From positions 10,726,001 to 10,790,000 of the forward strand of contig NZ_CP085193.1 of assembly GCF_024298965.1 (NCBI RefSeq): a DNA stretch of 64,000 nucleotides. Direction: 5' to 3'. The DNA comes from Streptomyces rapamycinicus NRRL 5491 (lineage in GTDB: Bacteria; Actinomycetota; Actinomycetes; Streptomycetales; Streptomycetaceae). This document shows positions 26,601 to 34,882 of the stretch, in pieces (the first letter of the stretch is position 1; every line of letters begins with the position of its first letter). The translations under genes and the position numbers were made by a program. Under the pieces are notes generated by a model. The model did not search any database, was not told where the DNA came from, and worked only from the letters and a program-made list of their open reading frames with translations.

Positions 26601-26859
26601 TGCCACCGGTGTCCTTCTCCAGGGGGTTGAGACCGTCTTTTTGATGGCACACCACGAGAGGCCGGATCTGGGGCCGGTCTGCACAGCGTTCCCTGCGCTC
26701 ACCTGGCTCGCTGTGTACGACACCGATGAGGTCGACTTGGCTCCCCTGGCCGCACATCCTGAGCTGCGCCGCGTGACTACCCCGCCCGCCTGCCGCATCC
26801 TCCATGCCGACCGGCTGCCGGACACGATCCAGGTCAACCCCCGAAGTACCGGGGAGTAG
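23674..26859 (+). CDS. NACHT STAND ATPase with C-terminal leucine-rich repeats (bacterial NLR-like)
   Basis: 1061 residues from ATG 23674, with GGGAGCGAG upstream. An N-terminal helical domain of about 250 residues precedes a NACHT ATPase. Walker A is GVAGSGKT (285-292), Walker B LLLVDGMDE (D372, with D375/E376), and the sensor-like motif LWLVTSRPSA. A winged-helix/helical region follows (NPLMCALICALHRERRGFLP, VDFVHRTFQDYLGARAA). From about residue 825, irregular leucine-rich repeats appear (LKSLRLTKN, LRELYLEGC, LERLVLTDL, LKMLSLR). This is the architecture of animal NLR immune receptors and of bacterial bNACHT proteins, several of which protect against phage. No separate effector domain is recognised at the N-terminus; the helical domain may itself be the effector. 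It is not in an operon. Phage defence is inference. Confidence 0.9.
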   Translation: MDPSVFGTKLASSLVAPLVRRLFVREGPGAGLVQRPVRMSGLVSFRGEKRTLGETELRGLVRELVDRAARETRESPLDGAELEAVTDALELTVLALGDLDLDDAQAVRLGHEKLAARLYAQAGGKELVRFLSEDSVSLYSELLNSSSLHILHFFAQRSTFVARTLVEQSRQLEELITRTDVLTERLASRSGQDAAFEERYARFIAAKHSRVTIYGIDLNESRDWPLDTAYLSLEATRDTEHRAVPDPALDLASDAGIAVPERWLPSAPQPVEQALASSERVLLRGVAGSGKTTLVQWLAVSTARQERLTGELVHLMGRVPFVLPLRTLMRGDATLPVPGDFLNAVSCPLAGSQPAGWADRVLSGGRGLLLVDGMDEVPEQERTRTRRWLSDLLAAFPDNLWLVTSRPSAISEEWLGSENFTELTLSSMSRGNVTVFIRRWHEAAGADHAMATALLDAIRTKQELGRLATNPLMCALICALHRERRGFLPRGRKALYDAALSMLLERRDRERDLTVELDEESQVELLQRLAYWMIRNGRAEMDRADAVHQLERLLPSMPYVAAQGSAEEILRHLLVRSGLLREPAAEAVDFVHRTFQDYLGARAAVEERDFDVLVQHGHLDQWEDVLRMAVAHARPDERARILRGLVERGDREPNHRARLHLLATACLEHAPKLDPAVRADVERRAGELIPPRSFPEAKELAQIGPIVLELLPGPDEVANDLTAASVVTAASLIGGDSALPCLARYLQHGSGFVHHRLGFYWDRFDTDAYASEIVCHLLDKTDVVIVIRTSEELAALSRLGGHGRVELMGDFSPAQIVAAFEDRQLKSLRLTKNTSVTDLAFLRSQESLRELYLEGCPKLSSLAPLTRLPLERLVLTDLPGITDLNPLHRLTQLKMLSLRTGSKWRGLEVVPHESPLDCLFLPEDARELTALADFSGLCQLGLDLAVPPTKEEWQAVAHLEKLRILSLNCAELATLAATGVLLQGVETVFLMAHHERPDLGPVCTAFPALTWLAVYDTDEVDLAPLAAHPELRRVTTPPACRILHADRLPDTIQVNPRSTGE

Positions 26860-27132
26860 GAAACGTGATACAGCCCACGGTCCTGAGACGACCGGTGGTC
26901 GTGCTGTCGGTCGGCTGGGGGCAGAGACCCGGGCGAACGGCGGGTCGGTACGCAGCACGGGTCCACGCCCATGATGGGCGTCAGCTGCTGGTCGTCATCC
27001 AGACGGGGTACTCGGCAGCCTCGACTCCGTCCGGTCTTTCGATCCAGGACGGTACTCCGACGAAAGAGCGCCACGGCGGGATCGGCGAGGGTGCGATAGG
27101 TACGGTCCCAGACACACTGTGAGCCAAGGGCC

Positions 27133-27527
27133 TCACTGGTCGTCGGCCGCGCGCTTGTCCCGGAGGGGCCGTAGGCTGCCAGGCAGGCCGGGGAGCTGGA
27201 AGGAACGCCTGTCCGGCGCCGGGGTCCAGGAGAACACCTCCAGCAGCTCCTCGGGCAGGTCCACCCTCGGCAGCATCGCATTCACTGCGGCCCGCCACTC
27301 CAGCAGGGAGGCCGGTTCGGGTTCCGGCTCAGGGACCGCGAAGTGCAGGCGGCCGTGGTCGTCGAAGACGATCTGCGCGTTGTCCGGGACCCGGGCGACG
27401 ACCTCCCGGTAGGTACCCTCCAGCAGCGCGGCCGGATGCCCGCCCGCCTCCCTGGGCAGGTTCAGCGAGGCAAGCACGGTCCGCCTTGTCTGCTGCCACG
27501 CCTGGCCGGCCAGCAGCCACTCCCAGG
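27133..27527 (-). pseudogene. Internal fragment of a Tn3-family transposase
   Basis: Open minus-strand frame reading WLLAGQAWQQTRRTVLASLN, REAGGHPAALLEGTYREVVA, ARVPDNAQIVFDDHGRLHFA and AVNAMLPRVDLPEELLEVFS. This matches the middle of TnpA proteins, just before the catalytic domain. Neither the N-terminal region nor the DDE domain is present. It abuts an unrelated IS fragment on the other strand at about 27525. Confidence 0.7.
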
Positions 27528-27769
27528 GTTACGACTACCGGCACCTTCGACGATGGCTTGCTTCCCGTGGCATCCGGCACTGCCTCGCCCGCAAGGGCAT
27601 CGAGTCGTCCCGGCGTCTGGGCCCGCACCAATGGGTCGTGGAGCGGACTATGTCCTCACTGTCCGGCTGCCGTTGCCTGCACCGCCGTTACGAGCGCAAG
27701 CCGGGACACCTCCTCGCCTTCACCATCATCGCCGCGATCCTCATATGTCACCGCAGACTGGCCAAGTGA
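27524..27769 (+). pseudogene. C-terminal fragment of another IS5-group transposase
   Basis: 81 codons in one frame ending at TGA 27767-27769. It reads GYDYRHLRRWLASRGIRHCL, then WVVERTMSSLSGCRCLHRRY, then LLAFTIIAAILICHRRLAK. WVVERT with the downstream YE carries the catalytic Glu region of IS5-group DDE enzymes. Not related in sequence to the copies at 6.6 and 10.1 kb. Only the tail remains. Confidence 0.7.
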
Positions 27770-27904
27770 AATGGCTTCTTGTAGTACTCCCCACCCTCGC
27801 CCGCGAACGGGTCCTCGCCGGGCTCAAGGCCCTCGCTGATGAGGAGATGGCCTATCTCGAAGCTGGAATGGTAAGCCGCACCGAGTCAGTCAGGCTCACG
27901 GACT

Positions 27905-28235
27905 CCCGTCCACTTGGAGCCCAATCGTGACGGTGTGCAGGAGGGCCGCGAGTGCCTCCGGCAGCTGTACGGCGGGCGGCGCGCCGCCTGGGTCAGGTCC
28001 GGTGAGCTGCCGCCACGCCCGTGCAGCAGGAGTTTGGCCAGGGTGGCGGCGTCCTGACCGGCCGTGCGGGCGACTGCGGTGACCGCCGTGATGACGATGA
28101 CCTTGCCGCTGGCGCCGGCCTTCGCCCCGATGACGACCACAACGTCTGGGACGGCAGGAGATCCCGTACCGCGAGGGCCAGCGCTCGTGCCACGTCCGCG
28201 TCCCCTTCGGCGATGGCGGGGCCGTACACAACACC
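27905..28235 (-). pseudogene. Alanyl-tRNA-synthetase C-terminal (DHHA1) fragment
   Basis: Three minus-strand frames join into a DHHA1-like tail: EGDADVARALALAVRDLLPS, GKVIVITAVTAVARTAGQDA, then LLHGRGGSSPDLTQA. The last resembles the GGRPDxAQ end motif of AlaRS. At least two frameshifts are required and no catalytic domain is present. It is a scrap of an AlaRS or AlaRS-paralogue gene. Confidence 0.45.
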
Positions 28236-28264
28236 TCTAGCAGGGAGTACAGAAGTCGACGGCC

Positions 28265-28340
28265 CAGGCGGGGCCTCTACGCGCCCGGCCGCTCCTCCGG
28301 CTGGCTGAAGTTCAAGTGTGAGCAAGGTCAGGGATAGTGA
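28265..28340 (+). pseudogene. Tiny scrap resembling an ATP-dependent DNA ligase
   Basis: RRGLYAPGRSSGWLKFKC, read on the plus strand before a stop at about 28340, matches the motif around the adenylation-domain end of LigD/LigC ligases (YxPGxRSxxWLKxKC). Only about 25 codons are recognisable, so chance similarity cannot be excluded. Confidence 0.35.
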
Positions 28341-28808
28341 TCGGCGGATGGACCGATCCGCATGGCACCTGCTCGGGCTCGGCGCCCTTCTCCTCTCGTG
28401 GGCAGTCTGTTGGTTCACTCTCGTGGCGAGACCTGGTCCGGTAGATGCCCTTCCGTGACCCGAGTGCAACCACTTTTGCGGAGCGGCAGTTTGGTGCCTG
28501 TCGACCGTCCACAACTCTTTTCCGGCAATGCAATACGCTGAATCCGTGGCCACCTTCAGCGTCCTGAGGTACGTCACCGCAGCTCTAGTTGTGGTGTGAC
28601 ATGGGTCCGAGACGGTAGGCCGCACTCAAACTGAGTTCTGCGGGTACAAGCGCCGGGCTGATGCCCTGGCGCCCGTGCAGGTCTTCGCGACCCGTAGCGC
28701 GCGCCCGGGGCGCCGGATATCAGCCAAGTGCTGGTCTCCTGTCTCACTCGTCCCGGACACGCCCTACCCTCACTGCCGTGTCCACGTCGGTCTATGGGGG
28801 ATTGGCTC
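28341..28808. other. Gene-free stretch upstream of the AraC regulator
   Basis: No frame with recognisable content or a ribosome site was seen on either strand. The local GC content is lower than in the flanking genes around 28450-28620. It probably holds the AraC-gene promoter and decayed DNA. Confidence 0.45.
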
Positions 28809-29663
28809 ATGCACGAACTGCTCTGCCGTCCGGCCGCGCCCGGCCTGCGCGAACAAGTGCTGGGGTATCGAGGCTTCCGCTTCAATGCGATCGGGACGCG
28901 GCGCAGACTGCTGCTTCCCGACTGCGTCGTGAAGGTGATGCTGGGCTTCGGTGATTCACTGCGCGTGCTGAGCCGGGCTGACCCGACGCGTTCCTGGAGC
29001 GCGGCCTCCCTCGCCAACGGCGTTCGTACCACCGCCGCCATCGGCGAACACACCGGCCTCATCCACGGGGTGACTGTGCTGCTCACTCCGTTCGCCGCCT
29101 ACCGGCTGTTCGGGGTGCCCATGTCCGAGTGGGCCGAGCAGTCCGTGGCCCCGAGCGACCTGTGCCGTTCGACCTGGGCAGAGTTGCCCGCCCGGCTGGC
29201 CGGCCTCTCCGACTGGGACGGCCGGTTCGCGCTGCTGGACCAAGTACTGGGGGCGGCATTGGAATCCGGCCCCAGCCCCAGCCCCGAGGTGACCTGGGCC
29301 TGGCGAGCACTGCAGGGTAGGGCCGGGCGATTCCGGGTGGAAGAACTCGCCGCCCAGACCGGCTGGAGCCGCCGTCACCTCGAAAGGCGTTTCCGCCACG
29401 AGACCGGGCTGACACCCAAGGACACCGCCCAGGTGATGCGCCTGCAAGCGGCACTGCTCCGGAAGGAGGCCGGAGCGAGTTGGGTCGAGGCAGCCAAGCA
29501 GGCCGGCTATCACGACCAGCCGCACTTCAACCGCACGTTCAAGGCGATGACCGGCCAGACTCCGAGTGCTTTCCACGCCCACCGCATAGCCGCGCCCCCG
29601 CGCGATGCCCAGGACTTCGTGCCCGGACAGGTGACGAGCGTCATCCTCTCCCACCGGACGTGA
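28809..29663 (+). CDS. AraC-family transcriptional regulator
   Basis: 284 residues. ATG 28809 is preferred over ATG 28794 because GGGGGA lies 7 nt before it. The C-terminal double helix-turn-helix reads RVEELAAQTGWSRRHLERRF, RHETGLTPKD and AAKQAGYHDQPHFNRTFKAM then TGQTPSAFHAHR. The N-terminal half is an unassigned sensor region of the kind seen in many actinomycete AraC proteins (DUF6597-like). Its target is unknown. It faces the truncated LLM gene on the same strand 300 nt downstream. Confidence 0.85.
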   Translation: MHELLCRPAAPGLREQVLGYRGFRFNAIGTRRRLLLPDCVVKVMLGFGDSLRVLSRADPTRSWSAASLANGVRTTAAIGEHTGLIHGVTVLLTPFAAYRLFGVPMSEWAEQSVAPSDLCRSTWAELPARLAGLSDWDGRFALLDQVLGAALESGPSPSPEVTWAWRALQGRAGRFRVEELAAQTGWSRRHLERRFRHETGLTPKDTAQVMRLQAALLRKEAGASWVEAAKQAGYHDQPHFNRTFKAMTGQTPSAFHAHRIAAPPRDAQDFVPGQVTSVILSHRT

Positions 29664-29863
29664 CCATTCTCTTTGCCATGAGTCCGTGAATCGCTGCCGC
29701 CTGGTGACGGGGCCTGGGGTGCTCGCGCGGACTCTCCTCGCGCCAACTCGCCGGTGAGCCGGGGGATCTACCGTTTAGGTAACCTAGCGCATGCTTGGCG
29801 GTCGGGCGAGCGATGCAACCTGTTGACTGATGATGTGGGCGTGGGTAGCCTCCGAGTGAACCA

Positions 29864-29877
29864 AGCAAGCGCTCGGT
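29864..29877. promoter_or_regulatory. KstR2-like box upstream of the truncated LLM gene
   Basis: AGCAAGCGCTCGGT fits the mycobacterial KstR2 consensus AnCAAGnnCTTGnT with one mismatch. It lies before the F420-type LLM remnant, suggesting that gene once belonged to the same regulon as the cluster at 45-62 kb. Confidence 0.45.
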
Positions 29878-29958
29878 ATTTGGGAGGCGTGCGAGCACCC
29901 TTGTGGAGCGTACGGGCGTGACCGTGGAGGACCTGGGCAGGTGGCGATCGCGCGGGAG

Positions 29959-30639
29959 CATGCTGTGAGAGATGCCCGGGCGGCTGCCGAGCACAGCACA
30001 CGCCTGAGGCTTGGGACCGTGGTACCGGCCAACGACTACCGGCATCCCACCATTCTGGCCAAGGAAGCGGCCACCCTCGACCTCCTCGCCGAAGGCCGGT
30101 TGGAACTGGGCATTGGAGCAGGCTGGATGCGCTCCGACTACGAGCAGACCGGATTGCCGTACGATCCACCCGCGGTGCGCCTGTCCCGGTTACGCGAGGC
30201 AGTCGACGTGCTGCGTGGCGCTTGGCCAAACGAACCGTTCTCCTATCGTGGCGACCACTACCGCGTGGACAGACTGGACCTCGCGCCCCGCCCTGTCCAG
30301 CGTCCGCATCCGCCGCTGCTGATGGGCGGGGGTGGCCGGGTCATGCTGCGGTATGCGGCGCGGGAAGCCGGCATAGTCAATATCACGAACCGGACGGCAG
30401 CGGACGGACGCGGTGTCGACCCGGCCGATGTGGGGCTCGACCCGCTGCTGGCCAAGCTCGCGCTGGTCCGCGAGGCCGCGGCGGGCCGGTCACGCGCGCC
30501 CGAGATATCCGTCGCAGTCCGTGCGGTGGCCATCGGCGGACGAAGGAGTGTGCTCCACGCCGCGGTGGCGGAACACCTCGACGCTCTGCGAGGTACCCCG
30601 TCCGTACTGGAAGGCAGGACCACAGCCTCCGTCTTGTGA
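29959..30639 (+). pseudogene. F420-type LLM oxidoreductase, truncated at both ends
   Basis: Reads TRLRLGTVVPANDYRHPTIL, AKEAATLDLLAEGRLELGIG and GWMRSDYEQTG. It aligns with residues about 62-240 of the intact F420-type LLM protein at 62726-63646 (LRVGTLVLSNDYRHP, DVLSDGRLDLGLGTGWLRQD). The first 50-60 residues of the TIM barrel are missing. The C-terminus stops after PSVLEGRTTASVL, about 40 residues short. A GTG at 29941 could start a 232-residue product, but a barrel lacking these parts is unlikely to work. Confidence 0.7.
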
Positions 30640-31164
30640 TCGGGGCCGCGCCAGGTGGTCGAGGCCGTTCTCCAGTTCAGAGGGAAGGCAGCGGAAAGCA
30701 GGCGTAACGACACGGCTCATGATTCTCCGTGCTCGGAGAGGTTGCCCGCGCATCGCGTTGGTCAAGTGACCGCCCGGGTGGGAGATCCGCCGTGCGACCC
30801 CTCAGGGCGACGCCGCGCGTTCCTCGAGCTTGAGTCGTCGGGCTTGCTCGGAGGTCACTTCCGGGTGTCGATCGCAGAGTGATCGCCGCAGCAGCTCAGG
30901 GGCGGAGGGCTCGGCATCTCTTGAGAGAATCACTTGTTTCAATCACTTGACCGACTTACGTCCCCGCCCTACTGTTTTCCCACCGCAAGGGCCTCGGAGT
31001 TGGACGACACCGTCTCTGGCCCACCTGGAACAACAGACTCAGTCAGCACACGGACGTCGGCTTGCGGACTCCGCTGCGCCGCGGGTGAAGGCTGGCGCGT
31101 TCGTTGCGTATCCGCTTCTCCGCCCCCCTCCCTGTCCCTCTTCTCCTCGACGAGGAGCGCTGCA
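30640..31164. other. Gene-free leader of the MFS transporter
   Basis: 525 nt without a recognisable gene. It contains the regulated promoter at 30929-30960, about 210 nt upstream of the transporter ATG, which implies a long 5' untranslated region. No riboswitch class was recognised. Confidence 0.45.
30929..30960 (+). promoter_or_regulatory. Regulated promoter, operator family 2, site A
   Basis: ATCACTTGTT (30929-30938) followed by TCAATCACTTGACCG up to 30953. The core matches sites B and C (34746, 53952). TTGTTT (30934-30939) is positioned as a -35 element, with a -10-like TACGTC 17 nt on. The half-palindrome in the spacer is less perfect here than at B and C. Confidence 0.6.
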
Positions 31165-32661
31165 ATGACGCAGACCCGAACGGAAACGGCCTCCGAGCCG
31201 CCGCCCGACAAGCCTGAAACCACGGTGCCGGAGGCTGAGGAGCCCGTCCGCTCGATCCGTGCTTTCGTGATGATCCTCATCGCCCTGCTGTGGCCCCTGG
31301 AGGTGGTGAGCCTCTCTTACAATCTCGTGGTTCCGGCGGCGACGGATGTCGCCGTGCACTTCCGGACGCAGCAGGTGGGATGGCTGTTCACCGTCCTGAC
31401 GCTGGTTGGCGCGGTCGCCGGGCCGATCATGACAAAGCTGGGAGATATCCACGGCAAGAAGAAGGTCATGGTCTTCGGAGCCGCCGCGGCCTCGGTCGGC
31501 GGAATCCTCGCCGCCATGGCACCGAACTTCGCGGTTCTCCTGGCGGGCCGGGCCCTTCAGGGGCTGCTGTTGCCGCTGGTAGCTCTCTCGTACTCGTTGA
31601 TGCGCGACATCTTTCCCGCTCGCTGGGTGGCCTTCTCCGCGAGTCTGACCGTGGGCGGGACGGGGCTGGTGACCGTCAGCGGACCGTTCATCGCGGGATA
31701 TCTCATCGACAACCACGGATTCCGCGCCGTCTTCTGGCTGCTCATGGCCATGACGGTGATCGCCTTCTGTGGCCTTCTCGCGGTGCCGGAGTCGGATGTG
31801 CGGGCCCGCTCCAGGCTCGACTGGCCGGGGGCCACGCTGCTCGGCATCGGTATCGGCCTCGTACTCCTGGGGCTCAGCGAGTCGACGACTTGGACCTGGT
31901 CGTCCTTCAAGACACTGGGCTGCGTCTTCGGAGGGCTCGCCCTTACCGCCGTCTGGCTCGCCGTGGAGAGGAGGACTCGGGAACCTCTCGTCGACCTGGG
32001 TCTCGTATCGCGTCGCCCCGTCCTGACGACCATCGTCGTGGCAGGCCTGGCCTACGGAGCGGTGGGGGCCTACACGACGATCCTGCCGATGATGGCTCAG
32101 ACACCGCGAGCGCTCGGACACGACTACGGCTTCGGCTCCACGGCGATGCAGCTCACGCTGTTCACCGTCCCTGCCGGGATCGCCACTACGGTGCCGAGCT
32201 TTGTGGTGGGCCTCTACATGCGGAGGATAGGCCCACGTCTGCCGGCCATCGCGGGTTCGACGGTGATGACGCTCGCAGCTCTTTACACGGCTCTGTGGCA
32301 CAGCGAGAAGTGGCAGGTCATCGTCGGTTTCACGGTTCTTGGCGCCGGTGCGAGCCTGGTATACGCCGCGATACCCAACCTGGTCATCGAGGCGAGTCCC
32401 GCCGATCAGCAGGGCATTACGGCGGGCATGACCGGTCTGCTCCAGACACTGGGCTCCACGGCGGCCATCCAGGTGGTCTTCGTCGTCCTGCTCCAGAACA
32501 TCGGGGTGCTGGTGCAGGGCAGCCCCGTCTACACGGACAGCGGATATGCGGTGGGGTTCGTGACCTGTGCCGGACTCGCGTTCGTGGCGGTGGTCGTGGG
32601 GATCCTCATCCCGCACGGCAGGCCCGCGCGGCAGACGGAGGAAACGCTCGCACCCGCCTGA
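31165..32661 (+). CDS. MFS drug/metabolite transporter of the DHA2 type
   Basis: 498 residues from ATG 31165 after GAGGAGCG. A Pro/Glu-rich cytoplasmic head precedes the membrane helices; length and hydrophobicity fit the 14-helix DHA2 group. Conserved loop 2-3 motif: GAVAGPIMTKLGDIHGKKKV (GxLaDrxGrkr-like). Helix 5 has GGTGLVTVSGPFIAGYLID (antiporter motif C). Such proteins export compounds by proton antiport. Beside a catabolic cluster it could move the substrate or a toxic intermediate. The promoter carries the same operator as the E1/E2 operon and the thiolase-like gene. Confidence 0.87.
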   Translation: MTQTRTETASEPPPDKPETTVPEAEEPVRSIRAFVMILIALLWPLEVVSLSYNLVVPAATDVAVHFRTQQVGWLFTVLTLVGAVAGPIMTKLGDIHGKKKVMVFGAAAASVGGILAAMAPNFAVLLAGRALQGLLLPLVALSYSLMRDIFPARWVAFSASLTVGGTGLVTVSGPFIAGYLIDNHGFRAVFWLLMAMTVIAFCGLLAVPESDVRARSRLDWPGATLLGIGIGLVLLGLSESTTWTWSSFKTLGCVFGGLALTAVWLAVERRTREPLVDLGLVSRRPVLTTIVVAGLAYGAVGAYTTILPMMAQTPRALGHDYGFGSTAMQLTLFTVPAGIATTVPSFVVGLYMRRIGPRLPAIAGSTVMTLAALYTALWHSEKWQVIVGFTVLGAGASLVYAAIPNLVIEASPADQQGITAGMTGLLQTLGSTAAIQVVFVVLLQNIGVLVQGSPVYTDSGYAVGFVTCAGLAFVAVVVGILIPHGRPARQTEETLAPA

Positions 32662-32677
32662 CACCTCCAGCAGGATG

Positions 32678-32712
32678 AAGGGGCCGGAGCGGATCATCCG
32701 CTCCGGCCCCTT
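32678..32712. terminator. Bidirectional terminator between MFS and alcohol dehydrogenase genes
   Basis: A perfect 17-nt stem (32678-32694 with 32696-32712) and a single-base loop, with A-rich and T-rich flanks, lie between two convergent genes. It can act in both directions. Confidence 0.85.
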
Positions 32713-32731
32713 TGCCCTTCTCCGGTTGTCC

Positions 32732-33844
32732 TCACGCTCCGGTGGCCGCCGCCTCCTCCGGAGAGAGAATGGCCGCTCCGGGGAGGTCGTGGCGGATCAG
32801 GATTTTGACGTGCTCGATGGCGCCGGGACGGCCGGGACGGAGCGCGGCGAATACCTCGGCCGTGCCGCCGAGCCCCGCGTATCCGGTGACCATGAGGGCC
32901 GGGTCGAACCGGCCGGTCTTGAGGTGGTCGAAGGCGCGGTGGAACGCGTGGTACTGCGTGTCTCCGAAGCCTGGTCCCCCGACGAACTCGACGGAGGTGT
33001 TCCGCAGGATCCCGGTGACGGGCCGAAACGACTCCTCGCGCATCGCGGCCCCGATGACCACGATCTTCGTGAAGCTCGGCGCGGTCGCCATCAACGAGCC
33101 GATCAGACCCGGAGCGCCCGATGCCTCGATGATGTGCAGACGCTGTCCGGAGGGGGCGCGCTCTCGCCACACCTGTAGAGGGTCGTCGACGAGTGGGTCG
33201 ACCGCGGCGTGGGCGCCGTAGGCGAGTGCGATCTCCCGGCGTCGGGCGGAGGGATCGGAGACTACGATGGGCGAGGCGCCCCGCGCCGACAGCTCGATGA
33301 CCGCGCCCAGCCCTACGGGGCCACTGCCGGTGACCAGAGTGCCATCGTTCTCTGTGATGCCCGAACGTATGACGCCGTTCACGCCGGTGGCCAGTGGCTC
33401 CGTCACCGCTGCCAGTACGGGTGACACTCCGTCCGGGATTTTCAGGTGTCCGTATGCGCCGACGACCAGGCGTTCGGCGAGCCCCCCGGGGTAGTCGTCG
33501 GCGTATCCGACGGTGTGGACCTGCCCGGACGGGTCGGTCACGCCGGGGAGTACCACCAGAGCGTCCCCGGCGGCGTACTCTTCCTCGGCGCCCTTGCCCG
33601 CCTCAACCACCCGGGCGGTGAATTCGTGCCCCATGACCAGCCCCCTGGCAGGGTCGAAGACCTCTCCCAGCGCTCCGGTCTCGTAGTGTGCGGCCAGGAA
33701 TTCGTCGGTGTGCTGCCAGGCGGAGAGATCGCTGCCGCATACGCCTGTGGCGATGGGCTCGACCAGCAGCTGACCTGCTTCGGGGCGCGGCTCCGGGAGC
33801 TCTTCGACAGTGATCTTCCCTGACCGCATGACTGCTGCGCGCAC
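32732..33844 (-). CDS. Zinc-type medium-chain alcohol dehydrogenase
   Basis: 370 residues from GTG 33844 (AAAGGAGG upstream). Catalytic zinc ligands lie in ATGVCGSDLSAW (Cys) and MGHEF (His-Glu). The NAD(P) fold motif reads LVTGSGPVGLGAVIELSARG, with VSDPSARRREIALAYGA. The four-Cys structural zinc loop typical of many family members is absent; its place holds VTDPSGQVHTVGYADDYPGG. It probably oxidises or reduces an alcohol intermediate of the neighbouring pathway. It is convergent with the MFS gene and 250 nt downstream of the TetR on the same strand. Confidence 0.83.
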   Translation of the reverse strand: MRAAVMRSGKITVEELPEPRPEAGQLLVEPIATGVCGSDLSAWQHTDEFLAAHYETGALGEVFDPARGLVMGHEFTARVVEAGKGAEEEYAAGDALVVLPGVTDPSGQVHTVGYADDYPGGLAERLVVGAYGHLKIPDGVSPVLAAVTEPLATGVNGVIRSGITENDGTLVTGSGPVGLGAVIELSARGASPIVVSDPSARRREIALAYGAHAAVDPLVDDPLQVWRERAPSGQRLHIIEASGAPGLIGSLMATAPSFTKIVVIGAAMREESFRPVTGILRNTSVEFVGGPGFGDTQYHAFHRAFDHLKTGRFDPALMVTGYAGLGGTAEVFAALRPGRPGAIEHVKILIRHDLPGAAILSPEEAAATGA

Positions 33845-33972
33845 CCCGGCACCTCCTTTCGTCGTGCTACGGCCGATTCGTTCCACGCCGTATATCCAGG
33901 GGATCCGATCGTCCGATCGAATCGCTTGATGGAATCACGGATGAGGTCTGGCGGGAAGAGGGGGGAGCGGCT

Positions 33973-34719
33973 CTAGCGGGACGATGCGCGGGCCCTGCGT
34001 TCTGTGGCCCCCTGCAACGCATGGACGAGGCCGCCGGTGGCGAAGTCGATCAGTGCTTCGCGTCCGCCCAGCTCCTGTGGCCCGTCAGCTTCGGGCTCGT
34101 CGCCGGGAGTGCGGGCCAGGAGCAGGACGACCGCTTCGACTGCCAGCCTCCAGGTGTTTTCGAGATCGTCCGGACGTGCGTCGGGGAATGCCCGGCGCAC
34201 GAGTGCCTGCAGTCGTTCGGTGGCCGGAGTGGAAAGTGCTTCCATCTCCCGGCTGCCGCTCAGGATGAGTTGTCCCGTGATGGCGAGCCAGCGGCCGCCG
34301 CCGATATGGTCCCGTTCCAGCAGTGCGAGGTAAGGCGCCACCACCGTCTCCATGACGTCGCGAGCGTTGGGTTGTGCCTTCTGTGTCAGCAGTTGGTCAC
34401 ACCGCTCGGCGATGTCGGCGACGACGGAACGGCCGCGCCGCTCGAGTACCGCGGTGAGCAACGCTTCCCTGGAACCGAAGTGGTAGTGCACGGCGGCGGG
34501 TGCCAGGCCCGCGGCGGAGTTGACCGCGCGGATCGACACGGCCTCCACGCCCTGCTCGGCGAAAAGCTTCTCCGCCGCGTCCATCAGCGCCTCGCGAGTG
34601 GCCTCGCCGTCATGCGGACCCTTGCGGCGCTTCTTCTGATCGACCACACGCATTCCCTGGATGTCGGTTCCGGCAACGACTGTGGTCCCGACCCTATCCG
34701 TGCGCTCTTGAGTGGGCAC
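33973..34719 (-). CDS. TetR-family regulator, likely controller of operator family 2
   Basis: Up to 248 residues. Starts at GTG 34719 or ATG 34653 are possible and neither has a strong ribosome site. The HTH reads EALMDAAEKLFAEQGVEAVS, IRAVNSAAGLAPAAVHYHFG and SREALLTAVLERR. The C-terminal helical domain includes MLLARTPGDEPEADGPQELG-like linker residues near the end. It is divergent from the E1alpha operon, and the gap carries a palindromic operator inside a promoter (34746-34779). The same operator lies before the MFS and thiolase-like genes, so it most likely represses all three plus itself. Confidence 0.85.
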   Translation of the reverse strand: MPTQERTDRVGTTVVAGTDIQGMRVVDQKKRRKGPHDGEATREALMDAAEKLFAEQGVEAVSIRAVNSAAGLAPAAVHYHFGSREALLTAVLERRGRSVVADIAERCDQLLTQKAQPNARDVMETVVAPYLALLERDHIGGGRWLAITGQLILSGSREMEALSTPATERLQALVRRAFPDARPDDLENTWRLAVEAVVLLLARTPGDEPEADGPQELGGREALIDFATGGLVHALQGATERRARASSR

Positions 34720-34745
34720 CGCATCCGTTCGAATCAGTGGGCTGA

Positions 34746-34779
34746 ATCACTTGTTCCGATCAATTGATCGGCGTAATCT
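34746..34779 (+). promoter_or_regulatory. Regulated promoter, operator family 2, site B
   Basis: ATCACTTGTT, then CCGATCAATTGATCG, ending at 34770. TTGTTC (34751-34756) and TAATCT (34774-34779) are spaced 17 nt apart as -35 and -10. The perfect palindrome CGATCAATTGATCG fills the spacer. A bound repressor would exclude RNA polymerase from the E1/E2 operon. Confidence 0.75.
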
Positions 34780-34882
34780 CCTCGCAACGCGGCGGACACG
34801 GATCCCACCAGGTCTTGTGTGCCCGAACACCCCAGCACCCTTCCGCGGCAGTCCGCGCGGTTCCGATGCTCAAGGAGGCGGA

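Noticed and set aside
33920..33944. A fourth full member of operator family 2 upstream of the alcohol dehydrogenase
   Set aside because: Only about 15 of 25 positions resemble site A and the palindrome is incomplete. Noted as a weak relative but not listed as a site.
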